Shown: positions 41,778-51,456, counted from the stretch's first letter. The stretch is 64,000 bases of DNA from an uncultured Kiritimatiellota bacterium (GCA_934635045.1 CAKTZA010000007.1:24886-88885), one strand, 5' to 3'. Notes: generated by a model from the letters alone, not told the origin. A program made the numbers and translations.

Positions 41778-44080
41778 GTGAGCGGGTCGTGCGCGTAGCC
41801 GCCGAAAAGCGTGCCTGACGCGCGCGACTGCGAGTCGTCCGTCAGGAACGTGCGGGCGCAGAAGACGCCCCACTCGCGCGCCGTGTCGATCGCGTCGCAC
41901 CCCATTGCCTTCACCGGCGCGCGCAGCTCGACGGCATAGCCGTCGGCCGTGCGCACGGCCTTGACGTCGCCCTTGAAGTCGAAGCCCGTGTCCATGCCGA
42001 AGGCGTCGTAGAGCGCGCCGTTGGCGTTGACGATGAAGTGACAGTAGTCGCCCTTCGGCGTCACGACCGCGAACTCGACGCAGTCGTCTTCCCAGAGGGC
42101 GCCGTCCCGTTTCGTCGCGCGGGCGCGCGGCGCGGCATTGGACGCCTTGGCCGCGAAATACCAGCTCTCGCCGTCCTGCGCGACGCGGACGTCCGTGACG
42201 GCCGCCAGCGTCTGCCCGTCCGACGCCTGAAGGGCGGGCAGCGGCGTCGCCCGCGTCCAGGCCTCTTCGTCCAGGACGCCATCGACCGCGATCTCGCCCC
42301 TCGCCGCCGTCGCGACCGTCACCGCGCCGCGCCGCGCCAGCTTCTCGCGCGCCTTCTCGCTTCGCGCGACCCAGATGCCCTCGAAGCAGCGGCGGTCGCG
42401 GTTCACGCGGGCGGCGAGCGTCTCGTCGCCTCTCGCGAGGGCCTCGGCCTCCTTGAGCCACGCGTCCAGCCTCTCCCGCGAGCCGGCCGGGCGTAGGCAC
42501 AGCGCCTGGCGCTGCGGCCCGCCCATGAAGCAGTGCCCCGGCGCGCTCTCCCACAGGCGGCGGCGGAGCGCGTGGTATTCCAGCATCGGCTCGGCCGCGC
42601 GCCCGTAATAGCGGCGGTAGACCCTTTCCATCTCCTTCTCGACGTCGAGGTCGGGGTTCCAGACCATTTTCGAGTAGATGTAGTAGAACTGCCAGTTGTT
42701 CAGCGGATACATCTCGACGACGCTGCCGTTCGACGTGTCTTCGATGAAAAGCTCAAGGCCGTGCGCGTGATAGTGCTTCATGTCCCTGGCGAACACGTAT
42801 TCCAGCGGCGTATATTCGGTCGAGGCGTAGCAGTAGTAGTCGAAGATGCCGTTGCGCGGATACTTGTCGAGCCACTTGAGGTACAGCTCGTTGAAATGCC
42901 GGTTGCAGAGGGCGTCCGGGTCGTTGAGCGCGTGCGCGTAGCAGCGCTGGTGCGGCGCGAAGACGCACTTGACGCGCGGGTCGTGCCGAAACTCGGCCGT
43001 CGGCAGCTCGCGCCAGCGCAAGTAGGCGCTCACGCGCACGTTGGCCTCGGGCCGCTCCGCGAGGATGCCGGCGGCGACGTCGCCGACGAACCGGTGCGCG
43101 TAGTTCTCGCCCGACCAGACGCCGTCCGCGTCTTGTCCGTACGCCCGGCAGGCGTCGCACTCGCACCAACCGCCGGGCGTGTCGGTCATGCTGAGTGCCA
43201 CCTCGCCGCCATAGTCGCTGAAGGCGATCCCCAGCCTCACGCAGAGCCGGATCACGTCCGGGTTCGAGTAGCAGCGCCGCGCGGGATACTTGCCGGGGAC
43301 GCGCCGCCCGCCGATGAGCGTAAAGTACTCGGGATGCTCCGCGAACAGCGACTCCGGCACGGCCTGGGTCGTGAACGGCTCGCCGCCGCAGTTGAACGGC
43401 AGGTTCGCGAGCTGGGAGAACGTGAGCGCGGACTCGGGGAACGAGAGACGGTTGTGGAGGGACGCGCTGTCCATCCACCACTGGAACGTGCGCTTCGCCT
43501 GCCAGGCGAACATCTCGTCGAGCGGCATCGGCTCGACGACCTTGCTCCAGCACGACATGCGGCGGTACCTGATCCACGGCTCGCGGAAGTCGAATATCTC
43601 GTCCGGCACCCCGACCGTCTCCGCCTTCGGGATGACCGTCCCGTCCGGGCCCGCGTGGTAGAAGCCGCAGCCGAGATAGTCCTCCAGGAGCGCGTAGACG
43701 CCGTAGTAGACGGCGACCGGGGTCTTGCCGCCGACGCAGACCGCGCGGCCCGCGCCCCGGTCCTCGCGCGTCGCGATGACGAACGCGTCCGGGTTCTTCG
43801 TCGCCGCGAGACGCTCGCGCGCCCGCTTCGGCAGCAGGCTCTGGCCATAGGTCTCCGTCACGAGCACGATCTCGGCGGCGGCGTACTGGGTGCGGAGGTA
43901 CTCGCCGCCCGGCGAGATTGTGTAGGGGACGTCCGCGCCGGACATCTTTCGCAAGGTGTCGCGCAGTTCGCTGGCCGCACGGACCTCGACGTGGGAGGCG
44001 TTGCGGTGCATCTGGATGCGCGCGCACGGCACGCCGTTGGTGACAAGGGCGATTGCGGACAGCAGGGAGGCAACGGTCAT
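41714..44080 (-). CDS. DUF4838-type putative glycoside hydrolase with CBM9-like C-terminus (tandem copy A)
   Basis: The 788-residue protein starts with an N-terminal alpha-glucuronidase-like domain (ARIQMHRNASHVEVRAASEL, SGADVPYTISPGG), followed by a TIM-barrel DUF4838 core. That core includes YYGVYALLEDYLGCGFYHAG, GGWCECDACRAYGQD, CVFAPHQRCYAHALND and NGIFDYYCYASTEY. The C-terminal 170 residues (from EIAVDGVLDEEAWTRATPLP) form a CBM9-like sugar-binding domain. It is a tandem paralogue of the gene just upstream, and for about 450 bp in the first third the two are identical. Downstream the two proteins diverge, and their C-terminal domains differ. Start: ATG with AAAGGAAGAAC. The enzyme activity is inferred from fold only. 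Confidence 0.82.
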   Translation of the reverse strand: MTVASLLSAIALVTNGVPCARIQMHRNASHVEVRAASELRDTLRKMSGADVPYTISPGGEYLRTQYAAAEIVLVTETYGQSLLPKRARERLAATKNPDAFVIATREDRGAGRAVCVGGKTPVAVYYGVYALLEDYLGCGFYHAGPDGTVIPKAETVGVPDEIFDFREPWIRYRRMSCWSKVVEPMPLDEMFAWQAKRTFQWWMDSASLHNRLSFPESALTFSQLANLPFNCGGEPFTTQAVPESLFAEHPEYFTLIGGRRVPGKYPARRCYSNPDVIRLCVRLGIAFSDYGGEVALSMTDTPGGWCECDACRAYGQDADGVWSGENYAHRFVGDVAAGILAERPEANVRVSAYLRWRELPTAEFRHDPRVKCVFAPHQRCYAHALNDPDALCNRHFNELYLKWLDKYPRNGIFDYYCYASTEYTPLEYVFARDMKHYHAHGLELFIEDTSNGSVVEMYPLNNWQFYYIYSKMVWNPDLDVEKEMERVYRRYYGRAAEPMLEYHALRRRLWESAPGHCFMGGPQRQALCLRPAGSRERLDAWLKEAEALARGDETLAARVNRDRRCFEGIWVARSEKAREKLARRGAVTVATAARGEIAVDGVLDEEAWTRATPLPALQASDGQTLAAVTDVRVAQDGESWYFAAKASNAAPRARATKRDGALWEDDCVEFAVVTPKGDYCHFIVNANGALYDAFGMDTGFDFKGDVKAVRTADGYAVELRAPVKAMGCDAIDTAREWGVFCARTFLTDDSQSRASGTLFGGYAHDPLTYARATFAQGARLPPEEESGH

Positions 44081-44093
44081 GGATGTTCTTCCT

Positions 44094-46763
44094 TTATTTT
44101 GTGATTTCGATGGAATCGAGTCGCGCGTCCAGGCCATAGACGCGAACGGACGGGCGGGCGCCTGCGGGGATTTCGGCCTCGAACGGAATGCCTTTCGGCG
44201 TGGGTGAGAGTGGAAACTTTCCAAGAAGGATCTCGCCGGGAATGCGCGTGTGCCCGTCTGCCGCTAGGGTGAAGTACGGGATCAGGACAGTGACCGTACC
44301 CGTGCCGGAAGCCGTCACGGCGCCGCGCACGCGCGTTGGGGCCGCCGTGTCGTAGGGTACGTCAAGGAGCGGCAGCGAATAGATGACGGCATTGCCCTCC
44401 AGCTTGACGCTGACGCGCCCCAGGTCGTTCGTCACGAGCTTCGGGATGTTGGAGCCGAATTCCCGGACGTAGGCGCCGTCGGCCTGCTCGAAGAACCCGT
44501 TGACGACGCGGTTCTGCCCGAAGGCGGCACGGCGGAAGCGCGCCGGCTCCGTGACGGGCACGCCGTCGAGCGACGACGTCTCGCCAGTCCCCGCGCGCCG
44601 CGCCACGTGGACCTTCCAGTCGTCGCCCGTTTTCACGCCGGCGACGCCAAGCGCCGCATAGGGCACGCGAACCTCCGCGACGTAGCGGTCTTCCAGCGCC
44701 CGCACGACGAGGCAGTCCGTGCGCGGGGCGTCCGGCGTAACGGTCACGCGCGTCACCGCCCCTTCGGGCGAGACCAGCACGATCTTCACGGCGTCGCCCG
44801 GCTGGTCTCGGCGGTCCGCAAGGGCCTCAAGCCCGAAGAGAAGCCCCTGCGCGTCAAAGGCCGCGCGCACGGCGGTGATGGCCTTCGGCGCCGACCCCGC
44901 AGCCGTCCGGAACCCCGAGAGGAACGCCGTGCCGCGCCAGCCCGCCTCGTCCAGCGCGCCATCGACGGAAATCGGCCGCGACGGCGCGGCGAAGCCGAAC
45001 GGCACGACCGACTGCCGCCCGATGCCGTCCTTGACCTTGTTCCAGCGCGCGACCCAGATGCCCTCGAAGCAGCGGCGGTCGCGCGCGACACGCGACTCGA
45101 GGTCGCCGTCGCCCTTCGCCCGCGCCTCCGCCTCGGCGAGATGCGCCTCCAGCCGCGCCTGGGCCCCGTCCGGGCGCAGGCACAGGCCCTGGCGCTGCGG
45201 CCCGCCCATGAAGCTGTGCCCGGGCGCCGCCTCCCAGAGCTGGCGGCGGAGCGCGTGGTACTTCAGCATGGGCCCGGCCGCGCGCCCGTAATAGCGGCGG
45301 TAGGCCTTTTCCATCTCCTTCGCGGCGTCGAGATCGGGGTTCCAGATCATCTTCGAGAAGACGTAGTAGAGTGGCCAGTTGTTCAGCGGATACGTCTCGA
45401 CGACGCTACCGTTCGACGTGTCCTCGACGAAATGCTCGAGCCCACAGGCGTGATAGTATTTCAGGTCTTCCGCAAAGACGTGTTCGAGCGGCGCATATTC
45501 GGTGCGCGCGTAGCAGTAGTAGTCGAAGATGCCGTTGCGCGGATAGAGGCCCCGCCAGCCCGCATAGAGCGCGTCAAACCGGCGGTTGCAGTCGGCCGTC
45601 GGGTCGTTGAGCGCGTGCGCGTAGCAGCGCTGGTGCGGCGCGAAGACGCACTTGACGCGCGGGTCGGCGTGAATCTTCCGCGTCGGCAGCTCGCGCCACT
45701 GCAGGTAAGCGGAGACGCTCACGTTGGCCCCGGGGCGTGCCGCGAGGATGCCGGCGGCGACGTCGCCGACGAACCGGTGCGCGTAGTTCTCGCCCGACCA
45801 GACGCCGTTCGCGTCTTGTCCGTACGCCCGGCAGGCGTCGCACTCGCACCAGCCGCCGGTCTTGTCCGTGATCCGGAGCGCCACCTCGCCGCCATAGTCG
45901 CTGAAGGCGATCCCCAGTCTTACGCAGAGCTGGATCACGTCCGGGTTCGAGTAGCAGCGCCGCGCTGGATACTTGCCGGGGACGCGCCGCCCGCCGATGA
46001 GCGTGAAGTACTCGGGATGCTCAGCGAACAGCGACTCCGGCACGGCCTGGGTCGTGAACGGCTCGCCGCCGCAGTTGAACGGCAGGTTCGCGAGCTGGGA
46101 GAACGTGAGCGCGGACTCGGGGAACGAGAGACGGTTGTGGAGGGACGCGCTGTCCATCCACCACTGGAACGTGCGCTTCGCCTGCCAGGCGAACATCTCG
46201 TCGAGCGGCATCGGCTCGACGACCTTGCTCCAGCACGACATGCGGCGGTACCTGATCCACGGCTCGCGGAAGTCGAATATCTCGTCCGGCACCCCGACCG
46301 TCTCCGCCTTCGGGATGACCGTCCCGTCCGGGCCCGCGTGGTAGAAGCCGCAGCCGAGATAGTCCTCCAGGAGCGCGTAGACGCCGTAGTAGACGGCGAC
46401 CGGGGTCTTGCCGCCGACGCAGACCGCGCGGCCCGCGCCCCGGTCCTCGCGCGTCGCGATGACGAACGCGTCCGGGTTCTCCGTCGCCGCGAGGCGCTCG
46501 CGCGCCCGCTTCGGCAGCAGGCTCCGGCCACAGGCCTCCGTCACGAGCACGATCTCGGCGGCGGCGTACGGGGTGCGGAGGTACTCGCCGCCCGGCGAGA
46601 TCGTGTAGGGGACGTCCGCGCCGGACATCTTTCGCAAGGCGTCGCGCAGCTCGCTGGCCGCGCGGACCTCGACGTGGGAGGCGTTGCGGTGCATCTGGAT
46701 GCGCGCGCACGGCACGCCGTTCGTGACAAGGGCCAGGGCCGACACAAGCGTCGAAGCGAACAT
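44094..46763 (-). CDS. DUF4838-type putative glycoside hydrolase with a longer C-terminal region (tandem copy B)
   Basis: The product has 889 residues. The signal-like start MFASTLVSALALVTNG leads into the same N-terminal and DUF4838 domains as copy A (GGWCECDACRAYGQDANG, CVFAPHQRCYAHALNDPTAD). The C-terminal 330 residues differ: a CBM9-like domain (SVDGALDEAGWRGTAFLSG) and a further beta-sandwich ending GLDARLDSIEITK. It is first in the pair, with 13 bp between its stop and the next ATG, so both are co-transcribed. The shared N-terminal half with divergent ends suggests that the same sugar linkage is attacked in two binding contexts. Start ATG follows AAGGGGGGAT. Confidence 0.82.
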   Translation of the reverse strand: MFASTLVSALALVTNGVPCARIQMHRNASHVEVRAASELRDALRKMSGADVPYTISPGGEYLRTPYAAAEIVLVTEACGRSLLPKRARERLAATENPDAFVIATREDRGAGRAVCVGGKTPVAVYYGVYALLEDYLGCGFYHAGPDGTVIPKAETVGVPDEIFDFREPWIRYRRMSCWSKVVEPMPLDEMFAWQAKRTFQWWMDSASLHNRLSFPESALTFSQLANLPFNCGGEPFTTQAVPESLFAEHPEYFTLIGGRRVPGKYPARRCYSNPDVIQLCVRLGIAFSDYGGEVALRITDKTGGWCECDACRAYGQDANGVWSGENYAHRFVGDVAAGILAARPGANVSVSAYLQWRELPTRKIHADPRVKCVFAPHQRCYAHALNDPTADCNRRFDALYAGWRGLYPRNGIFDYYCYARTEYAPLEHVFAEDLKYYHACGLEHFVEDTSNGSVVETYPLNNWPLYYVFSKMIWNPDLDAAKEMEKAYRRYYGRAAGPMLKYHALRRQLWEAAPGHSFMGGPQRQGLCLRPDGAQARLEAHLAEAEARAKGDGDLESRVARDRRCFEGIWVARWNKVKDGIGRQSVVPFGFAAPSRPISVDGALDEAGWRGTAFLSGFRTAAGSAPKAITAVRAAFDAQGLLFGLEALADRRDQPGDAVKIVLVSPEGAVTRVTVTPDAPRTDCLVVRALEDRYVAEVRVPYAALGVAGVKTGDDWKVHVARRAGTGETSSLDGVPVTEPARFRRAAFGQNRVVNGFFEQADGAYVREFGSNIPKLVTNDLGRVSVKLEGNAVIYSLPLLDVPYDTAAPTRVRGAVTASGTGTVTVLIPYFTLAADGHTRIPGEILLGKFPLSPTPKGIPFEAEIPAGARPSVRVYGLDARLDSIEITK

Positions 46764-46777
46764 GATCCAGATCCCCC

Positions 46778-48631
46778 TTACCTGACGAGAAGCATGAAGC
46801 CGCTCGGCGGCGGCCCGGCGACGAACGGCGGATAGGACGCGAAACCGCCCTTGAGCGTGTTTACGTAGAACGCGCCCGTGACCAGGTTCAGGAACCCGGC
46901 CGTACCGTCATCCACACGCACGCACGGACGGGCGTCGCAGAGGACGTCACCGTCCGCATCGTAGAGCTTCACGGCGTACCAGTCGGACGTGTGCGCGAAG
47001 GGCCGGTTGTTGTAGACGGATCCGAAGACGGGGTTCAGGTGGGCGAACTTCTCCAGCGGCGTCCCCCGGAAGGCGAGCGTCTGGCGTCTCCCGTCGCGCG
47101 AATACGCCTTTTCGGGCCTTTCCAGCTCGAAGTCGTTGGCGAAGCCGTACACCTGCGCAGGGCCCCGGTAGACCCACGGCCCCGTCTCGTCCGCGCGCTC
47201 GTACGGCAGCCAGAGCATGAGGTCCGGATACTCGTTCGGCGCGGCCGGGTCCTTCGCCGCGAACAGCATCAGGTTCGCGGGCTCCGGGTCCGTCGTCGCG
47301 AACCGGAACTCGCCCGCGCGGACCTGGCCCCAGGTCACGTCGTCCACGACAGCCGGATTCTGGCAGGGGGCCTCGCCCGCGTCGACCTTCGGGATCGTCA
47401 CGTGCGAGACCGGCCGATACCCCTTCGGGAGGCCTCCGCCCAGGAAGCAGGCCTTCAGGGACGAGGGTGCGTCAGCCGCAAACGAAAAGGAAGTCTCCTT
47501 GGCCTTGTCGGACGGGAAGCCGGTGCCGATCCAGCGGACGAATCGCGCGCCCGGGCCAACGGCGGCCGAGACCGAGACCGTCTCGCCTGGCGCCACGTAG
47601 GCGGTCGCGGCGGCCGCCGGCGCGCCGCCGTCTAGCGCCACGGACCCGTCGCCCGTACCGGCGGCGACGACCGTCACGCGGTTCGAGTAGGCGAAGCACC
47701 AGGCGAAGGTCGAGCCCGTCACGCCGTCCTGCGTGAAGTCCGCGACATGCGTCCGCTCGTGCCCGGACACCTCGGTCCCGTCGGCGAGCGTCATCTTCCA
47801 GCCCGTGCAGTAGGCGATGAACCCGCGGACCTCGTTCGTCTCGGCCGCCGGCGCGTGCAGCGTGACCGTGCGCGAGCCGTCCGGCGGCTGGACGCGGCCA
47901 TAGCGCGGCTCGGGCTTTCCGTGCGCCTCCGGGTCGCCCGTCAGCGTCAGGTAGTCGTTCGTCAAGTCCGGCCCTGCGACAGCGCCCGCGCCGGACGGGT
48001 CGAACCGCGAAAGGAACTCGCGCGACACGAGATCGTAGAATCCGGCCGATCCCTCCGAGTCCCGGCATGGCACGATGTCGGCCAGCAGGCTGTCGTCCGC
48101 GCCATGCAGACGCACCGCGAACCACGAGGCCGTGCAGTTCCAGCTCGCGTCGTTCCACGGGGCTCCGAAGCAGACCTGCGACGGCGAAGTCGCTGATACG
48201 GCGACCGTCAGCTCGTGCGTCAGGCCGTCGCGGCCGTAGGCGTCCCCTTCCGTCAGCGTCGGGACGATGCCCGTAAGGCTGCCGCCCGCGACCGTGATGC
48301 CGCCCTTTGGGTTCGCCTCCTGGTAGAGGTAGGGCGCGGCGAGGGTTGCGGGGCTGGACGGGTCATGAGCCCCCAGCATCATGAAATGCGCCGGCTTGGC
48401 ATCCTCCGTCGCGTACTTGACGTAGACCTTCCGGACCTCGCGCCAGGCCACCGAAGTGAGGAAGGCGTTGCGCGCAACCGCCTCGGGTCGCGGGACGGTC
48501 ACGTATGTCAGGCGCGTGCAGCCGTCCGGCAAGGCCGATGACGCGAAGCCGCGCGGCCCGGCGACGGCCAGGGCGACGACGGCGAAAAGGGCGGCGGCCG
48601 CCCGGTTCCCGGTTCCATGATTGCTTTCCAT
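46778..48631 (-). CDS. Secreted surface protein: two homologous modules around an InlB-B-like repeat, ends GFMLLVR
   Basis: The 617-residue exported protein (signal peptide AAAALFAVVALAVAGPRGFA) has two related modules of about 200 residues. Each opens with LPDGCTRLTYVTVPRP or LPKGYRPVSHVTIPK. Each closes with a phrase typical of gut surface proteins (DSEGSAGFYDLVSREFLSRF; DDGTAGFLNLVTGAFYVN). Between them sits a divergent InlB B-repeat (VTVVAAGTGDGSVALDGG...GARFVRWIG). It has no enzyme motif, so adhesion or glycan binding is likely. The C-terminus PPSGFMLLVR matches the G-phi4-V-R pattern. The ATG at 48655 overlaps the -10, so ATG 48631 with GAGGAGG upstream was chosen. It lies 15 bp upstream of the DUF4838 pair and probably leads that operon. 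Confidence 0.78.
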   Translation of the reverse strand: MESNHGTGNRAAAALFAVVALAVAGPRGFASSALPDGCTRLTYVTVPRPEAVARNAFLTSVAWREVRKVYVKYATEDAKPAHFMMLGAHDPSSPATLAAPYLYQEANPKGGITVAGGSLTGIVPTLTEGDAYGRDGLTHELTVAVSATSPSQVCFGAPWNDASWNCTASWFAVRLHGADDSLLADIVPCRDSEGSAGFYDLVSREFLSRFDPSGAGAVAGPDLTNDYLTLTGDPEAHGKPEPRYGRVQPPDGSRTVTLHAPAAETNEVRGFIAYCTGWKMTLADGTEVSGHERTHVADFTQDGVTGSTFAWCFAYSNRVTVVAAGTGDGSVALDGGAPAAAATAYVAPGETVSVSAAVGPGARFVRWIGTGFPSDKAKETSFSFAADAPSSLKACFLGGGLPKGYRPVSHVTIPKVDAGEAPCQNPAVVDDVTWGQVRAGEFRFATTDPEPANLMLFAAKDPAAPNEYPDLMLWLPYERADETGPWVYRGPAQVYGFANDFELERPEKAYSRDGRRQTLAFRGTPLEKFAHLNPVFGSVYNNRPFAHTSDWYAVKLYDADGDVLCDARPCVRVDDGTAGFLNLVTGAFYVNTLKGGFASYPPFVAGPPPSGFMLLVR

Positions 48632-48653
48632 TCCTTTTTCCTCCTCGGACGGC

Positions 48654-48659
48654 ATTATA
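48654..48659 (-). promoter_or_regulatory. -10 box (TATAAT) of the surface protein/DUF4838 operon
   Basis: On the minus strand GCTATAAT lies 22 nt before the chosen ATG, leaving room for GAGGAGGAAAAAGG as ribosome-binding site. It is a leadered counter-example to the leaderless genes. Confidence 0.55.
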
Positions 48660-48741
48660 GCGGATTTGCGCGTGTGCGTGAAGGGGCAGAAAACGCCCCT
48701 CCCCCCTCCGCGCTGCTCGGCGCACGCCCGGACGCGATTAT

Positions 48742-48749
48742 GGTATACT
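48742..48749 (+). promoter_or_regulatory. Extended -10 (TGGTATACT) of the second sensor kinase operon
   Basis: Eight nt separate the box from the kinase ATG. The divergent surface-protein promoter is 80 bp away. Confidence 0.6.
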
Positions 48750-48757
48750 TGTCATCC

Positions 48758-50839
48758 ATGTCCACTCTTCCAGCAAGTCTGACAGCAAGTCTGATCCTGT
48801 CGGTCGGGCACCTGGCCCCGACGGGCGCCGCGGCGGACGGCGCCGGGAACTGCATGACCGGCACGGTCACGGCCTCCGTCCATTCGTACTACATCGTCGA
48901 CTGCGGCACGAGCCGGTTCGAGGTCATCAAGGGCCGATGCCCCGGCCTCGTGCCGGGCGACGTCGTGAAGATGCCGGCGGGATCGGCGCTCAGGCCCTAC
49001 GGAACGGACCTCTCGCGTCTCGCGGCGTTCGAGGTCATCGGGCGCCAGGCGCTGCCCGTGCCGCCGCTGTTCGACCTGCAGGGACTCAACCCGACCGCGA
49101 CGGACAAGCTGCGCATCCGCCTGCGCGGCTGGATCAAGAGCGTGACGGTCGATCCGATCGACAGGGCCTGGGCACGGCTTGTCCTCAAGTCCGGCAACGC
49201 CGCCATCGACGTCGCCGCGCCGATCGCCGGCGACGAGGCCCGCAAGGCCGACGCGCTCGCCTACGCGACCGTCGAAGTCACCGGGCTCTACCGCCGCATG
49301 ATCCAGGGCGGCCGGCGCTTCGCCGCCAACAGCCTTGAGCTCAACGGCCTTCAGGACATCGCCGTCCTGACGCCCCCGCCCCGGGACCCGTATGCCCTGC
49401 CGTCCGTCAGCGGCCTTGTCGGACTCTCGGCCACCGAGGTCCTCGCGCTGAACGCCTGCTCGGCCTCCGGCACCGTCGCGGCCGCCTGGGCGCCGCAGTC
49501 GTTCCTCCTGCGGACGGCCGAAGCTGACGGCGGAGTCCTCGACGTCCGCATCGACCTGAAGCGGCCAGGGGACCTGCCGCCCGTCGGCGCGCGCGTCGAG
49601 GCCTTCGGTCTCGTCGAGACCGACCTGCACTGGCTCCGGCTCTCCGAAGCGCGATTCCGGACGCTTCAGGCCCCGCCGCCGTCCGCGCGCGCGGCGACGC
49701 CCCTCGCCCCCGAGGATCTTGACGCGGCCCTCTCCGACGTCGGCCGCAGCCTGGCGCTCTGCGGTCGGCTGATCGCGACGACGGGCTCCGTCCGGGACAT
49801 CCTCACCGCAGACGCCCGCGCCCGCCGGATCGTGCTGGCGTGCGGCAATGCCCGCGTGAACGTCGACGTCAGCGCCATCCCCGCGCTGCCGCCGGACCTC
49901 GCCGTCGGCTGCCTCGTCGGGCTGACGGCCGTCTGCGTGGCCGAGACGGAGCCTTGGCGGCCCGGCGCGTCCGTGGCGACCTATCGCGGCACGACGCTCG
50001 TGCCCCGCCGCGCCGACGACATCCGCGTCCTCGCCCGTCCGCCGTGGTGGACGCCCCGGAAGCTGCTGGGCGTCATCCTGTCGCTCGCCGCCGCGCTCGT
50101 CGGCTTCTTCGTCTGGAACGGACTCCTCATGCGACGCGCCAAGCGGCACGCGCGGGAGGCCCTCCGCGCCGAATACGCCCGCGCAAGCGCCGAGCTGCGC
50201 ATCGGCGAGCGCACGCGGCTGGCGACGGAACTGCACGACTCGCTCTCGCAAAGCCTTTCCGGCGTCGCCTGCCAGGTCGCGGCCGGCCATCGCGCCCTGC
50301 GCGCCGACCCGGACGCGGCAGACGCGCGCCTGACGGCCGCCGGACAGATGCTGGACGCCTGCCGCAACGAGCTGCGCAACTGCCTCTTCGACCTGCGCGG
50401 CGACGCGCTTGACGGAACCGACCTCGAGACGGCCGTGCGCACGTCTCTCGCGCGGATCGCCGGCGCCGCGACGCGCGTCGCCGTCCGCCTGGACGTCGCG
50501 CGCGCGCGCCTGGACGACACGGCCGCGCACGCCCTCCTCTGCGTCATCCGCGAGCTCGTGTCCAACGCCCTGCGCCACGGGCGCGCCGACGACGTGCGCG
50601 TCGCGGGCTGCAGGGACGGCGGCCTCCTGCGCGTGTCCGTCAGGGACAACGGATGCGGATTCGACCCCCGGCGCCGTCCGGGGCCCGCCGAAGGCCACTT
50701 CGGCCTGACGGGCGTCCGGGACCGCCTGCGCCGGCTGAAGGGCACGGTCGAGATCCGGTCGACGCCGGGACGCGGCACGCGCGTGACCGTCGCCCTGCCG
50801 ATCTCCCGGGCCGACGACGGGAAGGAGGGGCGCGCATGA
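48758..50839 (+). CDS. Membrane sensor histidine kinase, NarL/LytS-like (HisKA_3 + HATPase_c)
   Basis: The 693-residue protein starts with a signal-peptide-like segment (MSTLPASLTASLILSVG), then about 400 exported residues in repeated OB-like modules (GTVTASVHSYYIVDCG, RIRLRGWIKSVTVDP, CSASGTVAAAWAPQSFLL, CGRLIATTGSVRDIL). A membrane helix follows (KLLGVILSLAAALVGFFVW). The dimerisation/H-box is ERTRLATELHDSLSQSLSG (His493) and the ATPase domain has IRELVSNALRHG, RDNGCGFDP and GHFGLTGVRDRL. It overlaps the response-regulator gene by 4 bp. It is a paralogue of the kinase at the left edge, with the same domain order. The ligand is unknown; its location between two glycan-degradation gene sets suggests a sugar or glycan signal. 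Confidence 0.93.
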   Translation: MSTLPASLTASLILSVGHLAPTGAAADGAGNCMTGTVTASVHSYYIVDCGTSRFEVIKGRCPGLVPGDVVKMPAGSALRPYGTDLSRLAAFEVIGRQALPVPPLFDLQGLNPTATDKLRIRLRGWIKSVTVDPIDRAWARLVLKSGNAAIDVAAPIAGDEARKADALAYATVEVTGLYRRMIQGGRRFAANSLELNGLQDIAVLTPPPRDPYALPSVSGLVGLSATEVLALNACSASGTVAAAWAPQSFLLRTAEADGGVLDVRIDLKRPGDLPPVGARVEAFGLVETDLHWLRLSEARFRTLQAPPPSARAATPLAPEDLDAALSDVGRSLALCGRLIATTGSVRDILTADARARRIVLACGNARVNVDVSAIPALPPDLAVGCLVGLTAVCVAETEPWRPGASVATYRGTTLVPRRADDIRVLARPPWWTPRKLLGVILSLAAALVGFFVWNGLLMRRAKRHAREALRAEYARASAELRIGERTRLATELHDSLSQSLSGVACQVAAGHRALRADPDAADARLTAAGQMLDACRNELRNCLFDLRGDALDGTDLETAVRTSLARIAGAATRVAVRLDVARARLDDTAAHALLCVIRELVSNALRHGRADDVRVAGCRDGGLLRVSVRDNGCGFDPRRRPGPAEGHFGLTGVRDRLRRLKGTVEIRSTPGRGTRVTVALPISRADDGKEGRA

Positions 50840-51456
50840 AGCGCATCCGCGTCCTCCTGGCCGACGACCACTCCCTCCTGCGCATGGGGCTCGCGGCGCT
50901 GATCTCCGGCGAGACGGACCTCGAAGTCGTCGGCGAGGCCGAAGACGGCGACATCGCCGTCTCGCTCGCCGAGACGGCGCGGCCCGACGTCATCGTCATG
51001 GACCTCATGATGCCCGCCCTCTCCGGCGCCGAGGCGACACGCCGCGTCCGGGCGCAGAACCCGGCGGCCCGCGTCCTGATCCTGACGAGCTACGGGACGG
51101 CCACCGAGCTGGTCGATGCGCTCGCGGCAGGGGCCGACGGCATCCTCCTGAAGAACGCGCCGGCCAAGGACGTCCTCGACGCCATCCGCGCGATCTCGCG
51201 CGGCAAGCGGGTCGTCCCGCCGGACGTCGACGCCTTCATCCGCGAGGAGACCAGCGCGCCGCCCCTCTCGGCGCGGCAGATGGAAGTCCTGCAGTCCGCC
51301 GCGCGCGGCTTCACGACACGTGAGATCGCCGGACAGCTCGGCATCTCCGTCAGCCGCGTGTTCAAGCACTTCCGCTCGGTCTTCGAGAAGATGGGCGTCT
51401 CCAACCGCGCGGAAGCCATCGCGGCGGCCATGCGCCGTCAGCTTCTCCGAAACTGA
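50836..51456 (+). CDS. NarL/FixJ-family response regulator
   Basis: The product has 206 residues. The receiver domain has the acidic pair in LLADDHSLL, the phospho-acceptor Asp in VIVMDLMMP, the switch Thr/Ser in ILTSYG and Lys in GILLKNAP. The C-terminal LuxR-type helix-turn-helix reads PLSARQMEVLQSAARGFTTR, then EIAGQLGISVSRVFKHFRSV. It is translationally coupled to the kinase (ATGA) with a strong AAGGAGGGG site, so the pair is cognate. Its 3' end overlaps the convergent XylR-like gene by 19 bp. Probable targets are neighbouring glycan genes (inference). Confidence 0.95.
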   Translation: MKRIRVLLADDHSLLRMGLAALISGETDLEVVGEAEDGDIAVSLAETARPDVIVMDLMMPALSGAEATRRVRAQNPAARVLILTSYGTATELVDALAAGADGILLKNAPAKDVLDAIRAISRGKRVVPPDVDAFIREETSAPPLSARQMEVLQSAARGFTTREIAGQLGISVSRVFKHFRSVFEKMGVSNRAEAIAAAMRRQLLRN

